This document shows, in pieces, positions 1 to 8,896 of a DNA stretch of 64,000 nucleotides. The notes under the pieces are model-generated. The model was not told the DNA's origin. It saw only the letters and a list, made by a program, of their open reading frames with translations, and searched no databases. The translations under genes were made by a program, and so were the position numbers. The DNA comes from Roseococcus suduntuyensis. Lineage in GTDB: Bacteria; Pseudomonadota; Alphaproteobacteria; Acetobacterales; Acetobacteraceae. The stretch lies in the NCBI RefSeq assembly GCF_014196305.1, contig NZ_JACIDJ010000009.1, positions 55,936-119,935 on the forward strand. Reading direction: 5' to 3'. Numbering within the stretch: position 1 is the stretch's first letter; each line of letters opens with the position of its first letter.

Positions 1-132
1 CCAATAGGTGCGTTCGCGCATGAACTCCGTGTCCACCGTGACATAGGGTTCGGTGCGGAGCCTGTCGCAGAGGGCGGCGAGCTCCTCGGCGGAGGTGATG
101 AGGCGGGGGGTGGGTTCAGCGCTGCGGGCCAT
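1..132 (-). CDS. rnd: Ribonuclease D, N-terminal fragment (cut by window edge)
   Basis: The first 44 codons of a minus-strand gene that continues beyond the left edge. It starts at the ATG at 132-130. The fragment contains [10 protein letters not shown] at residues 31-40, which is the first exonuclease motif of the DEDD family; Asp34 and Glu36 would be metal ligands. RNase D is a 3'-5' exoribonuclease that trims stable RNA precursors such as tRNA 3' ends. The gene is divergent from aspS, with about 150 bases between the two starts. The catalytic core and the HRDC domain lie outside the window, so the assignment rests on this one motif and its position. Confidence 0.8.
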   Translation of the reverse strand, partial: MARSAEPTPRLITSAEELAALCDRLRTEPYVTVDTEFMRERTYW

Positions 133-215
133 TCCCTTGCGTTTAGGCCCTCCGGGGCGGCGCGCAAGGTGCCCCAAGGGGCAGGGGCAGGGGCGGGGGC
201 AGGCGTGGCGGTGGC

Positions 216-244
216 TTGACTTCCCGCATGGGGCAAGGCCCTTT
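216..244 (+). promoter_or_regulatory. Candidate promoter for aspS
   Basis: TTGACT at 216-221 matches the -35 consensus at five of six bases. A 17-base spacer leads to 239-244, which is a poor -10 (CCCTTT). It sits about 40 bases upstream of the aspS start. A small 6-bp hairpin lies at 170-183 in the same divergent gap. Weak evidence, from pattern only. Confidence 0.25.
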
Positions 245-283
245 GCCGCCCCTGCCTCTTCCGTTCGCCAGACCAGGGTTCCC

Positions 284-2083
284 ATGCACGCCTACCGCAC
301 CCACACCTGCGGCGCCCTCCGCGCCGAGCACGCCGGACATACGGCCCGCCTCTCCGGCTGGGTGCACCGCAAGCGCGACCATGGCGGGCTGCTCTTCATT
401 GATTTGCGCGACCATTACGGCATCACGCAATGCGTCATCCCCTCGGGCTCTTCCGTCTTCGCCGCGGCCGACGCGGTGCGGGTGGAGAGCGTGATCACCG
501 TCACCGGCGAGGTGGTGAACCGCGAACCCGGCACCGTGAACGACAAGCTGCCCACCGGCGCCATCGAGCTACGGGTGAAGGAGCTGGTGGTGCAGTCCAC
601 CGCCGATGTCCTGCCCTTCCAGGTGGCGCAGGAGCAGGAGGCGCCGGAGGAGATGCGCCTGCGCTACCGCTTCCTCGATTTGCGGCGGGAGCGGCTGCAG
701 CGCAACATGATCTTGCGCGCCAAGATCATCGACAGCATCCGCCGCCGCATGATCGAGATCGGGTTCAATGAGTTCCAGACGCCGATCCTGACGGTGTCCA
801 GCCCCGAGGGCGCGCGGGACTTCCTGGTGCCGGCCCGCCTGCACCCCGGCAAGTTCTACGCCCTGCCCCAGGCGCCGCAGCAGTACAAGCAGCTGACGAT
901 GGTGGCGGGCTTCGACCGCTACTTCCAGATCGCCCCCTGCTTCCGCGACGAGGCGGGCCGCGCCGACCGCACGCTGATGTTCTACCAGCTCGACGTGGAG
1001 ATGAGCTTCGTCACGCAGGAGGATGTGTTCTCCGCGATGGAGCCCGTGATCCGCGGCACCTTCGAGGAATTCGCGGAAGGCCGTGCGGTGGATGCCGGCC
1101 CCTGGATCCGCATCCCCTATGCCAAGGCCATGCTGGACTATGGCTCGGACAAGCCGGACCTGCGCAACCCGCTGGTGATTCGCGACGTGACGGAGCATTT
1201 CGCGGGTTCGGGCTTCGGGCTCTTCGCCAAGATCGCGGCGGGCGGCGGCGTGGTCCGCGCCATTCCGGCCCCGGGCGCGGGCGCCAACCCCCGCAGCTTC
1301 TTCGACAAGCTGAACGAATGGGCGCGGGAGCAGGGGGCGGGCGGCCTAGGCTACATCACCTTTGACCAGGACGGCCCCAAGGGCCCCATCGCCCGCAACC
1401 TGGAGGCCGACCGCGCCGAGGCCATCCGCCAGGCCTGCGGGCTGAACCCGGGCGACGCGGTGTTCTTCGCCGCCGGCAAGGCCGCCGATGCCGCCAAGTT
1501 CGCCGGCCAGACCCGACTGCGCCTGGGCAATGAGCTGGGCCTGACCGAGAAGTCCGGCTTCCGCTTCTGCTGGATCACCGATTTCCCGTTCTACGAACTG
1601 AACGAGGACACGGGCCAGGTGGATTTCAGCCACAACCCGTTCTCGATGCCCCAGGGCGAGATGGCGGCGCTGGAAACCCAGGACCCGCTGACCATCCCGG
1701 CCTACCAGTACGACATCGTCTGCAATGGCTATGAGATGGCCTCCGGCGCCATCCGCAACCACAAGGCCGAGATCATGGTGAAGGCCTTCGGCATCGCGGG
1801 CTATCCGCCCGAGGCCGTGGAAGAACGCTTCGGCGGCATGCTGAACGCCTTCCGCTTCGGCGCCCCGCCCCACGGCGGCATGGCGGCGGGCATTGACCGC
1901 ATCGTGATGCTGCTGGCCGAGGAGCCCAACCTGCGCGAGGTGAACCTCTTCCCCATGAACCAGCAGGGCGAGGAACTGATGATGGGCTCGCCCTCGGTGG
2001 TGGAGGAGGCGCGGCTCAAGGAATTGTCACTGCGTGTATCCCTGCCCCCCGCGAAGGCTGCACCTGCCCCGCAAAAGGGCTAG
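284..2083 (+). CDS. aspS: Aspartyl-tRNA synthetase
   Basis: 599 aa class II aminoacyl-tRNA synthetase that charges tRNA with aspartate in the cytoplasm. The order is an N-terminal OB-fold anticodon domain ([11 protein letters not shown] near residue 27), the catalytic core with motif 2 ([10 protein letters not shown], about residue 220), an inserted GAD domain, and motif 3 ([13 protein letters not shown], about residue 530). The frame stays open upstream to a GTG at 53, but the ATG at 284 gives the usual bacterial length and N-terminus. If the organism lacks AsnRS, as many alphaproteobacteria do, this enzyme may be non-discriminating and work with GatCAB; that cannot be settled from this window. 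Confidence 0.96.
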   Translation: MHAYRTHTCGALRAEHAGHTARLSGWVHRKRDHGGLLFIDLRDHYGITQCVIPSGSSVFAAADAVRVESVITVTGEVVNREPGTVNDKLPTGAIELRVKELVVQSTADVLPFQVAQEQEAPEEMRLRYRFLDLRRERLQRNMILRAKIIDSIRRRMIEIGFNEFQTPILTVSSPEGARDFLVPARLHPGKFYALPQAPQQYKQLTMVAGFDRYFQIAPCFRDEAGRADRTLMFYQLDVEMSFVTQEDVFSAMEPVIRGTFEEFAEGRAVDAGPWIRIPYAKAMLDYGSDKPDLRNPLVIRDVTEHFAGSGFGLFAKIAAGGGVVRAIPAPGAGANPRSFFDKLNEWAREQGAGGLGYITFDQDGPKGPIARNLEADRAEAIRQACGLNPGDAVFFAAGKAADAAKFAGQTRLRLGNELGLTEKSGFRFCWITDFPFYELNEDTGQVDFSHNPFSMPQGEMAALETQDPLTIPAYQYDIVCNGYEMASGAIRNHKAEIMVKAFGIAGYPPEAVEERFGGMLNAFRFGAPPHGGMAAGIDRIVMLLAEEPNLREVNLFPMNQQGEELMMGSPSVVEEARLKELSLRVSLPPAKAAPAPQKG

Positions 2084-2092
2084 AAGGGCCAT

Positions 2093-2947
2093 ATGATCCG
2101 ACGCGCCCTCCTGACCGGCCTCACCCTGCTGCTGCTGGCCCCAGCCGTGCCCGCGCAGCAGGCCACCCCTCCCGCGACACCCCCCGCCACCCCGGCCGCC
2201 GAGCCGGGGCATGAGCGGATGCTGGCCCACCGGGCGGCCTACCGGCTGACGCTGGACGGGGCGCGCGACGGTGCCGGGGTGGCGGAGGCCCAGGGGCTGA
2301 TGCTCTTCGACATCCTGGACGCCTGCGATGCCTGGGCGGCGCGGCAGCGCTTCACCCTCATCATCCAGGACCGCGACGGCAACAGCATCGAGACCAGCTC
2401 GGAATACAACACGCTGGAGGCGAAGGACGGCACGCGACTGCGCTTCTCGCTGAACCAGATCACCGAGGGGGCCGTCACCTCCCGCGTGGCCGGCACGGCG
2501 GAGCTGACGCCCGAGGGTGGCGTGGCGCGCTATGACGAACCCACCAATGCCGAGGAACGCCTGCCCCCCGGCACGCTGCTGCCCATGCAGCACACCATCC
2601 GCGCCCTGGCGGCGGCGCGCTCGGGGCAGCGCATCATGGTCTCCCCGCTCTTCGACGGCACCAGCGAGGACGGCGCGCAGGACACCACGACGCTGATGGC
2701 CGGCGGCTGGACCGCGCCGCAGCCCCACGCGCAATTTCCCCTGCTGTCGGAACTGGGCAGCGCGCGCATGCGCATCGCCTTCTTCGACCGCGACCAGGCG
2801 GCGCAGGGTGGCGCCTCCACCCCCAGCTACGAGGTCAGCCTGCGCTATTACGAAAATGGCGTGGCCGATGAGCTGCTGATGGATTTCGGCGATTTCCGCG
2901 TGCGCGGCGAATTGGCGGAACTGACGCCCATTCCGAGCCCTTGCTAG
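2093..2947 (+). CDS. eipB: Cell-envelope integrity protein EipB (DUF1849)
   Basis: 284 aa periplasmic protein with a clear signal peptide (residues 1-21, ending near PAQQ) and a Pro/Ala/Thr-rich linker. The body matches the alphaproteobacterial EipB/DUF1849 family, including AHRAAYRLTL near the start, LPPGTLLPMQHT in the middle, and YENGVADELLMDFGDF near the end. Characterised EipB forms a beta-spiral stabilised by one disulphide between a cysteine in the first quarter and one near the C-terminus. Here Cys78 and the final residue Cys284 occupy equivalent places. It begins 9 bases after aspS, so co-transcription is likely. Its role is envelope integrity; no enzymatic activity is known. Confidence 0.85.
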   Translation: MIRRALLTGLTLLLLAPAVPAQQATPPATPPATPAAEPGHERMLAHRAAYRLTLDGARDGAGVAEAQGLMLFDILDACDAWAARQRFTLIIQDRDGNSIETSSEYNTLEAKDGTRLRFSLNQITEGAVTSRVAGTAELTPEGGVARYDEPTNAEERLPPGTLLPMQHTIRALAAARSGQRIMVSPLFDGTSEDGAQDTTTLMAGGWTAPQPHAQFPLLSELGSARMRIAFFDRDQAAQGGASTPSYEVSLRYYENGVADELLMDFGDFRVRGELAELTPIPSPC

Positions 2948-3023
2948 GCGGTTCGGCCTAGCCTGGGTTGCCACCCTCTCCCCTGCGGCCAATCCTGTCG
3001 CGGCACTGCCCGGGGGAGCCGCC

Positions 3024-4358
3024 ATGCCGATGATCCTTGCCGCCAATGCCAATGCCCAGGGCAGCCATGTGGGCGAGTGGCGGCACCCCGACGCCTGGGA
3101 CCGGCCAGCGGCCAACCTCGCCAACGCCGTGCGCCTCGCCCAGATCGCGGAAGGCGGCGGGTTCGACCTGCTCTTCCTCGCCGATGGCAATGGCGTGCGG
3201 AACATGGACAAGCCGGACCTCTTCGCCGCCACCTCTCCCTCCGACCGGCCGGGCATCTTCGAGCCGGTGACGCTGCTGGCCGCGCTGGCCATGGCGACTT
3301 CGCGCATCGGCCTCGTCGCCACCACCACCACCACCTATGACGAGCCCTTCCATGTCGCCCGCCGCTTCGCCTCGCTCGATCACATCAGCGGCGGGCGGGC
3401 GGGGTGGAACCTGGTCACCACCTCCAACCCCGGCGATGCGCTGAATTTTTCCCATGAGGCGCATGTGCCGCGCGACGACCGCTACGAGCGTGCCTTTGAA
3501 TTCGCCGCCGTGGTCAAGGGGCTATGGGATTCCTGGGCGGATGACGCCTTTCCGCAGGACAAGGCGAGCGGCCGCTTCCTCGACCCCGCCCGTGTCCATG
3601 CGCTGAACCACCATGGCAAGCATTTCCAGGTGGCGGGGCCGCTCAACGCGCCGCGGCCGCCGCAGGGGCAGCCCGTGGTCTTCTCGGCCGGGCAGTCGGA
3701 GACGGGCCGCGAACTCTCCGCCGCCATGGCCGATTGCGTCTTCGCCATCGAGGGCACGCTGCCCCGCGCCCAGGCCCTCTATGCCGACCTGAAGGGGCGG
3801 CTCGCCAAGCATGGCCGCACGCCGGACAGTCTCAAGATCCTGAGCGGCGTCACCATCATCGCGGGCGAGACGGCCGAGGAGGCGCGGCGCATGTCCGACG
3901 AACTGGACGCGCTGGTGCCCGACGCCGTGGCGCTGGACTACCTGAACAAGATGACCGGGCTGAAGTTCAAGCTTTCCATGCTCGACCAGCCCTTCCCCGA
4001 TCTCGACACCAGCGAGATCGGCCCCACCGCCATCGCCCAGGCCATCGTCGCCCGCGCGCGGGGCGAGGGGATGACCATCCGCCAGGCCAGCCGCGCCATC
4101 CTGCCGCAGATGGCGGGCAACCTCTTCGTGGGCAGCGCGACCGAAGTCGCGGACCGCATGGAGGAATGGTATCGCGGCCATGGCTGCGACGGCTTCATGA
4201 TCGCGGCCCCCGTGGTGCCCACCGGGCTGGAACGCTTCATCCGCCTGGTGGTGCCCGAACTTCGCCGCCGCGGCCTGGTCCGCACGGAATACGAGGGCAC
4301 CACCCTGCGCGACCATCTGGGCCTGCCGCGCCCGGCCAACCGCTTCTTCCCGGCCTGA
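3024..4358 (+). CDS. LLM-class flavin-dependent monooxygenase (NtaA/SnaA/DszA type)
   Basis: 444 aa, the usual length for the NtaA/SnaA/SoxA/DszA branch of bacterial-luciferase-like monooxygenases. These use FMNH2 supplied by a separate reductase to oxidise small organic nitrogen or sulphur compounds. Visible family features include GGGFDLLFLADG near residue 48, the FEPVTLLAALAMAT segment, ARRFASLDHISGGRAGWNLVTT (about residues 112-134) and VVFSAGQSETGR. A GGGGGAG ribosome-binding site precedes the ATG. No flavin reductase is nearby, and the substrate cannot be told from sequence. It is followed after 41 bases by an amidase, suggesting a two-step catabolic pair. A relative (about the same length, same branch) lies at 53178-54476. 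Confidence 0.88.
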   Translation: MPMILAANANAQGSHVGEWRHPDAWDRPAANLANAVRLAQIAEGGGFDLLFLADGNGVRNMDKPDLFAATSPSDRPGIFEPVTLLAALAMATSRIGLVATTTTTYDEPFHVARRFASLDHISGGRAGWNLVTTSNPGDALNFSHEAHVPRDDRYERAFEFAAVVKGLWDSWADDAFPQDKASGRFLDPARVHALNHHGKHFQVAGPLNAPRPPQGQPVVFSAGQSETGRELSAAMADCVFAIEGTLPRAQALYADLKGRLAKHGRTPDSLKILSGVTIIAGETAEEARRMSDELDALVPDAVALDYLNKMTGLKFKLSMLDQPFPDLDTSEIGPTAIAQAIVARARGEGMTIRQASRAILPQMAGNLFVGSATEVADRMEEWYRGHGCDGFMIAAPVVPTGLERFIRLVVPELRRRGLVRTEYEGTTLRDHLGLPRPANRFFPA

Positions 4359-4399
4359 CCCGCCTGCCCGATACTGAAGTGACCTTCCAGGGGGACCCC

Positions 4400-5752
4400 A
4401 TGCCGCGCCACGAATTCCCGACCATAGACCTCGCCGCCATCGGGCTGGAGACGGGCCAGGTGACCTCCGCCTCCCTGGTGGAGGAGGCGCTGGTGCGCGC
4501 CCAGGCCGGCGAAGGGCCGCGCGTCTTCACCACCCTGCATGTGAAGGCGGCGCGGGACGCGGCGCTCGCCATGGACGCGCTGCGCAAATCCGGCCGCGCC
4601 CCCAGCCGCCATGCCGGCATTCCCATCACCATCAAGGACCTCTTCGACGAGGCGGGCGTCACCACCATGGCGGGTTCCGTGGCGCGCGAGGGTGCGGCCC
4701 CCGCCGCGACCCACGCCCCCGTGGTGCAACGCCTGCTGCGCCAGGGCTTCATCGTGCTGGGTCGCACCAACATGACGGAGTTCGCCTTCTCCGGCCTCGG
4801 CGTGAACCCCCATTACGGCACGCCCCTCTCGCCCTGGGACCGGCAGACGGGGCGGTTGCCGGGCGGTTCCTCCTCCGGCGCCGCCGTGGCCGCGGCGGAT
4901 GGCATGGGCTTCGGGGGGCTCGGCACCGACACCGGCGGCTCCTGCCGGATTCCCGCCGCGCTGTGCGGCGTGGTGGGGTTCAAGCCCACCGCGCGGCGCG
5001 TGCCCATCGAGGGCGTGCTGCCGCTCTCGCCCTCGCTCGATTCGGTGGGGCCGCTGGCACGTTCCGTCGGCTGCTGCGCGACGCTGGACGCCTTCCTGGC
5101 CGGGGAGGAAAACGCGGCCCCCCTGCCGGAGATGAGCCTGTCCGGCCTGCGCCTCGCCATCCTCACCAACGTGGTCGAGGACGACATGGTGGGCGAGGTC
5201 GCGCGGCCCTATGCCCGCGCCCTGGCGCGCCTGGAAGCGGCTGGCGCGAAGCTGACCGACCTGAGGCTGCCCGAACTCGACCGCATCCCCGCCATGAACG
5301 CCAAGGGCGGGCTGACCGCCAGCGAGGCCTTCCACTGGCACCGCGACCTCATCATCCGTGCCGGCACGCGCTACGATCCGCGCATCCTGAAACGCATCAG
5401 CCGCGGCGAGCGCATGTTGGCGGCCGACTACCTCGACGTGCTGCGCGAACGCGCCGCCATCATCGCCGAAGCCGCCGCCCACACCGCGCCCTTCGACGCC
5501 GTGCTCTGCCCCACCCTGCCCCTGCCGCCGCCCGCCCTGGCCGAGGTGGAGGACGAGGCCGAATACAACCGCATCAACCTGCTGTTGCTTCGCAACACCG
5601 CCATCGCCAACATCCTGGACCGCTGCGCCATCAGCCTGCCCTGCCACACCCCGGGAGAAGCGCCCGTCGGCCTGATGCTGATGGGCGAGGCCATGCAGGA
5701 CAAACGCCTGCTCGCCATCGCGCAGGCGGTGGAGCGGGCGCTGGAGGGGTAG
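4400..5752 (+). CDS. Amidase (amidase signature family)
   Basis: 450 aa amidase-signature hydrolase. The Ser-cisSer-Lys triad is visible: Lys79 in PITIKDLFDEAG, Ser157/158 in LPGGSSSGAAVAA, and the nucleophile Ser181 in TDTGGSCRIPAALCG. The family hydrolyses amide bonds; GatA is also a member, but no gatC or gatB is here and the C-terminal part is unlike GatA, so a catabolic amidase is more likely. The start at 4400 follows an AGGGGG ribosome-binding site; the frame is open further upstream inside the monooxygenase gene, but that extension is a shadow of it. Likely co-transcribed with the preceding monooxygenase. Confidence 0.9.
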   Translation: MPRHEFPTIDLAAIGLETGQVTSASLVEEALVRAQAGEGPRVFTTLHVKAARDAALAMDALRKSGRAPSRHAGIPITIKDLFDEAGVTTMAGSVAREGAAPAATHAPVVQRLLRQGFIVLGRTNMTEFAFSGLGVNPHYGTPLSPWDRQTGRLPGGSSSGAAVAAADGMGFGGLGTDTGGSCRIPAALCGVVGFKPTARRVPIEGVLPLSPSLDSVGPLARSVGCCATLDAFLAGEENAAPLPEMSLSGLRLAILTNVVEDDMVGEVARPYARALARLEAAGAKLTDLRLPELDRIPAMNAKGGLTASEAFHWHRDLIIRAGTRYDPRILKRISRGERMLAADYLDVLRERAAIIAEAAAHTAPFDAVLCPTLPLPPPALAEVEDEAEYNRINLLLLRNTAIANILDRCAISLPCHTPGEAPVGLMLMGEAMQDKRLLAIAQAVERALEG

Positions 5753-5786
5753 CGCCGAAGGGCGCGGGGCGGGGCAGGTGGCGCCG

Positions 5787-5997
5787 CTGGCAGGGGCTGC
5801 CGCCCCCGCCAGACCACCCCCGCCAGGGGCCATGGGCCCCTGACCCCATGTGTGATGGCCATTTGTGGGGAGGGGCATCAAGGGCGCATCCGTGATGAAG
5901 GGCACGCCAAGCCCCTCCCCACAAATGGCCATGAGACGGGTTCCGAGGGCCAGGGCCCTCGGCGGGATGGGTCTGGGAAGGGCAGCGCCCTTCCCAG
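5787..5997. repeat. Array of five hairpins between convergent genes
   Basis: Between the amidase (plus) and argF (minus) there are five consecutive inverted repeats: 5787-5812 (11-bp stem, one mismatch), 5824-5842 (8 bp, 3-base loop), 5855-5932 (22 bp, perfect), 5945-5960 (7 bp, 2-base loop) and 5973-5997 (11 bp, 3-base loop). None has a run of T after it. The simplest role is transcription termination from both sides. The number and perfection of the stems also suggest a dispersed palindromic element of the REP type. Confidence 0.75.
5855..5932. terminator. 22-bp perfect inverted repeat, 34-base loop
   Basis: The arms at 5855-5876 and 5911-5932 are exact reverse complements over 22 bases (outer end ATGGCCATTTGTGG). 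It lies midway between convergent genes and could act as a bidirectional terminator, but the loop is long for a simple terminator and there is no T tract. It could also be a miniature mobile element. Confidence 0.6.
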
Positions 5998-6029
5998 GGA
6001 GTGACCTGCCCCGGCCGCGCCTTTCGGCG

Positions 6030-6974
6030 CTACGCCAGCCCCAGCGCCCAGAGCAGCACGCCCTTCTGGGCGTGCAGGCGGTTTTCGGCTTCGTCGAAGA
6101 CCACGCTCTGCGGCCCGTCCATCACCTCGTCGGTGATTTCCTCGCCGCGATGGGCGGGCAGGCAGTGCATGACGATGGCGTCCGGCGCCGCGTGCTTCAG
6201 CAGGGCGCCGTTGAGCTGGTAGGGCGCCAGCATGTTGTGGCGCTGGCGGGCGCTGGTCTTGTCGTCGCTCATGGACACCCAGGTGTCGGTGACGACGCAG
6301 CGCGCCCCGGCAACGGCCTCCTGCGGCGAGGTGGTCAGTTCCACCCGCGCGCCCTCGGCCCGCGCCCAGGCGATGAGGTCGGCCTTGGGCGCCAGCTCGG
6401 GCGGCGTGGCGACGCGCAGGGTGAAGTCGAAGCGCGCCGCGGCCTGGATGAAGCTCTGCGCCACGTTGTTTCCATCGCCCGTCCAGGCCACCACCTGGCC
6501 CGCGATGGGGCCGCGATGTTCCTCGAAGGTCATCACATCGGCCATGAGCTGGCAGGGGTGGGAGACGTCGGTCAGCCCGTTGATGACGGGCACCGTCGCG
6601 AACTCCGCCAGTTCGCGCATCTTGGAGACACGGTCGGTGCGCAGGATGATGGCGTCCACATAGCGCGACAGCACGCGCGCAGTGTCGGCGGGCGTCTCGC
6701 CCCGGCCGAGCTGCGTGTCCTTGCTGGACAGCGTCACCACATCGCCGCCGAGCTGGCGGATGCCCACCTCGAAGCTGACGCGCGTGCGCGTGCTGGGCTT
6801 CTCGAAGATCATGGCGATGTGCTTGCCGGCCAGCGGCTTGTCCGTGATCTCGCCGCGCTTGGCGCGCTGGCCGAGGTCCAGCATGCGGCGCAGGCTGCCG
6901 CGGTCAATGTCCATCAGTTCGAGGAAGTGGCGCGGCGCGCCACCCCCCGTCACTTCCTTCAACGCGGCACTCAC
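6030..6974 (-). CDS. argF: Ornithine carbamoyltransferase
   Basis: 314 aa. It transfers the carbamoyl group from carbamoyl phosphate to ornithine to give citrulline (arginine biosynthesis, cytoplasm). Diagnostic motifs are the carbamoyl-phosphate loop STRTR at residues 61-65, HPCQ at 139-142, and [11 protein letters not shown] from 269, whose Cys belongs to the ornithine site. The start is a GTG at 6974-6972 that overlaps the TGA stop of argD (GTGA). This gives the normal family length; the next ATG would remove the conserved N-terminus. It is translationally coupled to argD and ends at the hairpin array. Confidence 0.95.
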   Translation of the reverse strand: MSAALKEVTGGGAPRHFLELMDIDRGSLRRMLDLGQRAKRGEITDKPLAGKHIAMIFEKPSTRTRVSFEVGIRQLGGDVVTLSSKDTQLGRGETPADTARVLSRYVDAIILRTDRVSKMRELAEFATVPVINGLTDVSHPCQLMADVMTFEEHRGPIAGQVVAWTGDGNNVAQSFIQAAARFDFTLRVATPPELAPKADLIAWARAEGARVELTTSPQEAVAGARCVVTDTWVSMSDDKTSARQRHNMLAPYQLNGALLKHAAPDAIVMHCLPAHRGEEITDEVMDGPQSVVFDEAENRLHAQKGVLLWALGLA

Positions 6975-8173
6975 TTGGCGGCGGCCTTGGCCTGTGAGGG
7001 CGTGAGGCGCAGGCAGGCCCGGTCGAGCATGTCCAGCGCCTGGTCGGCCTCCGCCTCGGTGATGATCAGCGGGGGCGCCACGCGCAGCACGTTCATGCCG
7101 GCGGCCACCGTCAGCAGGCCCTCGGCCACGCAGGCGGACTGCATCTCGCCATTGTTGACCTCGGGGCGCAGCTTCAGGCCGATCAGCAGGCCGGCGCCGC
7201 GCGCCTCCTCGACCACCAGCGGGTGCTTCTGGGCCAGGGCCACGAAGCCGCGCCAGAGGTGGCGCGCCACACGGTCCACCTTGTCCAGGAAGCCCGGCGC
7301 CAGCACCACGTCCAGGACGGCATTGCCGGCGGCGGCGGCCAGCGGGTTGCCGCCATAGGTGTGGCCATGGGTGCCGGGCTTGAGGTGCTTGGCCACATGT
7401 TCCTTGGCCAGCACGGCGCCCAGCGGGAAACCGCCGCCGATGCCCTTGGCCGCCGACATGATGTCGGGCTCGATGCCCGCCCATTCATGCGCCCAGAGCT
7501 TGCCCGAGCGGCCCATGCCGGTCTGCACTTCGTCGAGCGCCAGCAGCAGCCCGAATTCGTCGCAGACGGCGCGCAGGTCCTTGAGGAAGCGCAGGTCGGC
7601 CGGGCGGACGCCGCCCTCGCCCTGGATGGGCTCGATCAGCACGCCCGCCGTCTGCGGGCCGATCGCGTCGCGCACGGCGTTCATGTTGCCGAAGGGCACG
7701 TGGTCGAAGCCGTCCACCGGCGGGCCGAAGCCTTCCAGGTACTTCGCGTTGCCGGTGGCCGCGATCATGGCGAGCGTCCGGCCATGGAAGGCGCCCTCGA
7801 AGCAGATGAGGCGGTAGCGCTCCGGGTGGCCGTTCTCCGCGTGGTATTTCCGCACGGCCTTGACCATGCCTTCATTGGCCTCGGCGCCCGAATTGCAGAA
7901 CAGCACGCTGTCGGCGAAGGAGGCCGCGACATGGCGCGCGGCGAGCTGCTCGGCCTGCGGCACGCGATACAGGTTCGAGACGTGCATCACCTTCGCGGCC
8001 TGCTCCGCGATCGCCTTCACGAGGTGCGGGTGACCATGGCCGATGCTGGAGGTGGCGATGCCGGAGCCGAAATCGAGGAATCGTCGGCCATCCGTCGTCC
8101 ACACCCAGGCGCCTTCACCCCGCTCGAAGGCGAGGTCGGCACGGTTGTAGTTGGGCATCAGGGCGGGGATCAC
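6971..8173 (-). CDS. argD: Acetylornithine aminotransferase
   Basis: 400 aa PLP-dependent class III aminotransferase for the acetylornithine step of arginine synthesis (and probably the succinyldiaminopimelate step of lysine synthesis). The catalytic lysine is in [13 protein letters not shown] (about residue 243); [10 protein letters not shown] holds the Asp that contacts the PLP nitrogen. I prefer the GTG at 8173-8171 because AGAGGAG lies 9 bases upstream and the length then matches the family. An ATG at 8248 in the same frame would give 425 aa with an unusual leader, and remains possible. First gene of the argD-argF pair. Confidence 0.94.
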   Translation of the reverse strand: MIPALMPNYNRADLAFERGEGAWVWTTDGRRFLDFGSGIATSSIGHGHPHLVKAIAEQAAKVMHVSNLYRVPQAEQLAARHVAASFADSVLFCNSGAEANEGMVKAVRKYHAENGHPERYRLICFEGAFHGRTLAMIAATGNAKYLEGFGPPVDGFDHVPFGNMNAVRDAIGPQTAGVLIEPIQGEGGVRPADLRFLKDLRAVCDEFGLLLALDEVQTGMGRSGKLWAHEWAGIEPDIMSAAKGIGGGFPLGAVLAKEHVAKHLKPGTHGHTYGGNPLAAAAGNAVLDVVLAPGFLDKVDRVARHLWRGFVALAQKHPLVVEEARGAGLLIGLKLRPEVNNGEMQSACVAEGLLTVAAGMNVLRVAPPLIITEAEADQALDMLDRACLRLTPSQAKAAAK

Positions 8174-8290
8174 GCGACGGCGCTCCTCTGGCGTTGCTCC
8201 GGAGGCGAAATGCTTCCGGAAACGGCCAGTTTGCGCCAAATCTTCCATAAGTCCAGCGCGGAAGCCTTGGGGCAGCCGCGCGGCGGGCGC

Positions 8291-8836
8291 TCAGCGGCCC
8301 GAACCGCCGCCCGCGCTGCCCGGGGTCTGCGGCGTCATGGAGCTGCCCGGCCCCACCCGGCCGATATTGCCGAAAAGGGTCTGCATGATGGTGCGTTCCG
8401 TGCCCGGGGTGGGCGTCTCGCGCGTCACGAAGGCCACGCGCGGCATCTCCCGGTCCTCGACCTGACGCACCTCGCGCACCGTGCCGGCGCCGTCGAAGGC
8501 GACCACGACCACGCGCTGGTCCCGCACCGCCAGCGCCCGGGCGGGCCGCACCTGGCTGACGGAGCTGATGTAGTACCACTCGCCATCGGCGAAGGTGCCG
8601 GTCTGGCTGGGGCTGCCCAGCGCCGCCTGCACATCGGCGCGGGTGGAGACGCCCGGCGTCACCTGGCGCAGCTGGTCGGCCGTCACGGCATGGCCGCGGT
8701 TGATGGCCGGCGTCGTGAAGACGTCGCGCGGGCGCTCGGGCAGCGGGGGCAGGTAGCCGCACCCCGTCAGCAGCAGCCCGGCGGCGAGGCCGGCCAGGGT
8801 CGGGCGGATATTGACCAGTCGGAGGGGGCGGACCAT
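8291..8836 (-). CDS. bamE: Outer-membrane assembly lipoprotein BamE (SmpA/OmlA family)
   Basis: 181 aa lipoprotein. The signal peptide ends in the lipobox LLLTGC, with Cys26 to be lipidated. The SmpA/OmlA fold follows: LRQVTPGVSTRADVQAALG and GEWYYISSV are typical, as is the two-strand section ending VREVRQVEDRE. BamE supports the BamA machine that inserts beta-barrel proteins into the outer membrane. The Gly/Pro/Ser-rich C-terminal tail (last about 30 residues) looks disordered. In alphaproteobacteria bamE usually faces the ubiquinol-cytochrome c chaperone gene directly; here a Bug-protein gene sits between them. Confidence 0.88.
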   Translation of the reverse strand: MVRPLRLVNIRPTLAGLAAGLLLTGCGYLPPLPERPRDVFTTPAINRGHAVTADQLRQVTPGVSTRADVQAALGSPSQTGTFADGEWYYISSVSQVRPARALAVRDQRVVVVAFDGAGTVREVRQVEDREMPRVAFVTRETPTPGTERTIMQTLFGNIGRVGPGSSMTPQTPGSAGGGSGR

Positions 8837-8896
8837 GGCCCCACCTCTACCGACAGCTTGCCGCCGCGGTCAATGCGCGGCGGCCTTGCAAGGGCG

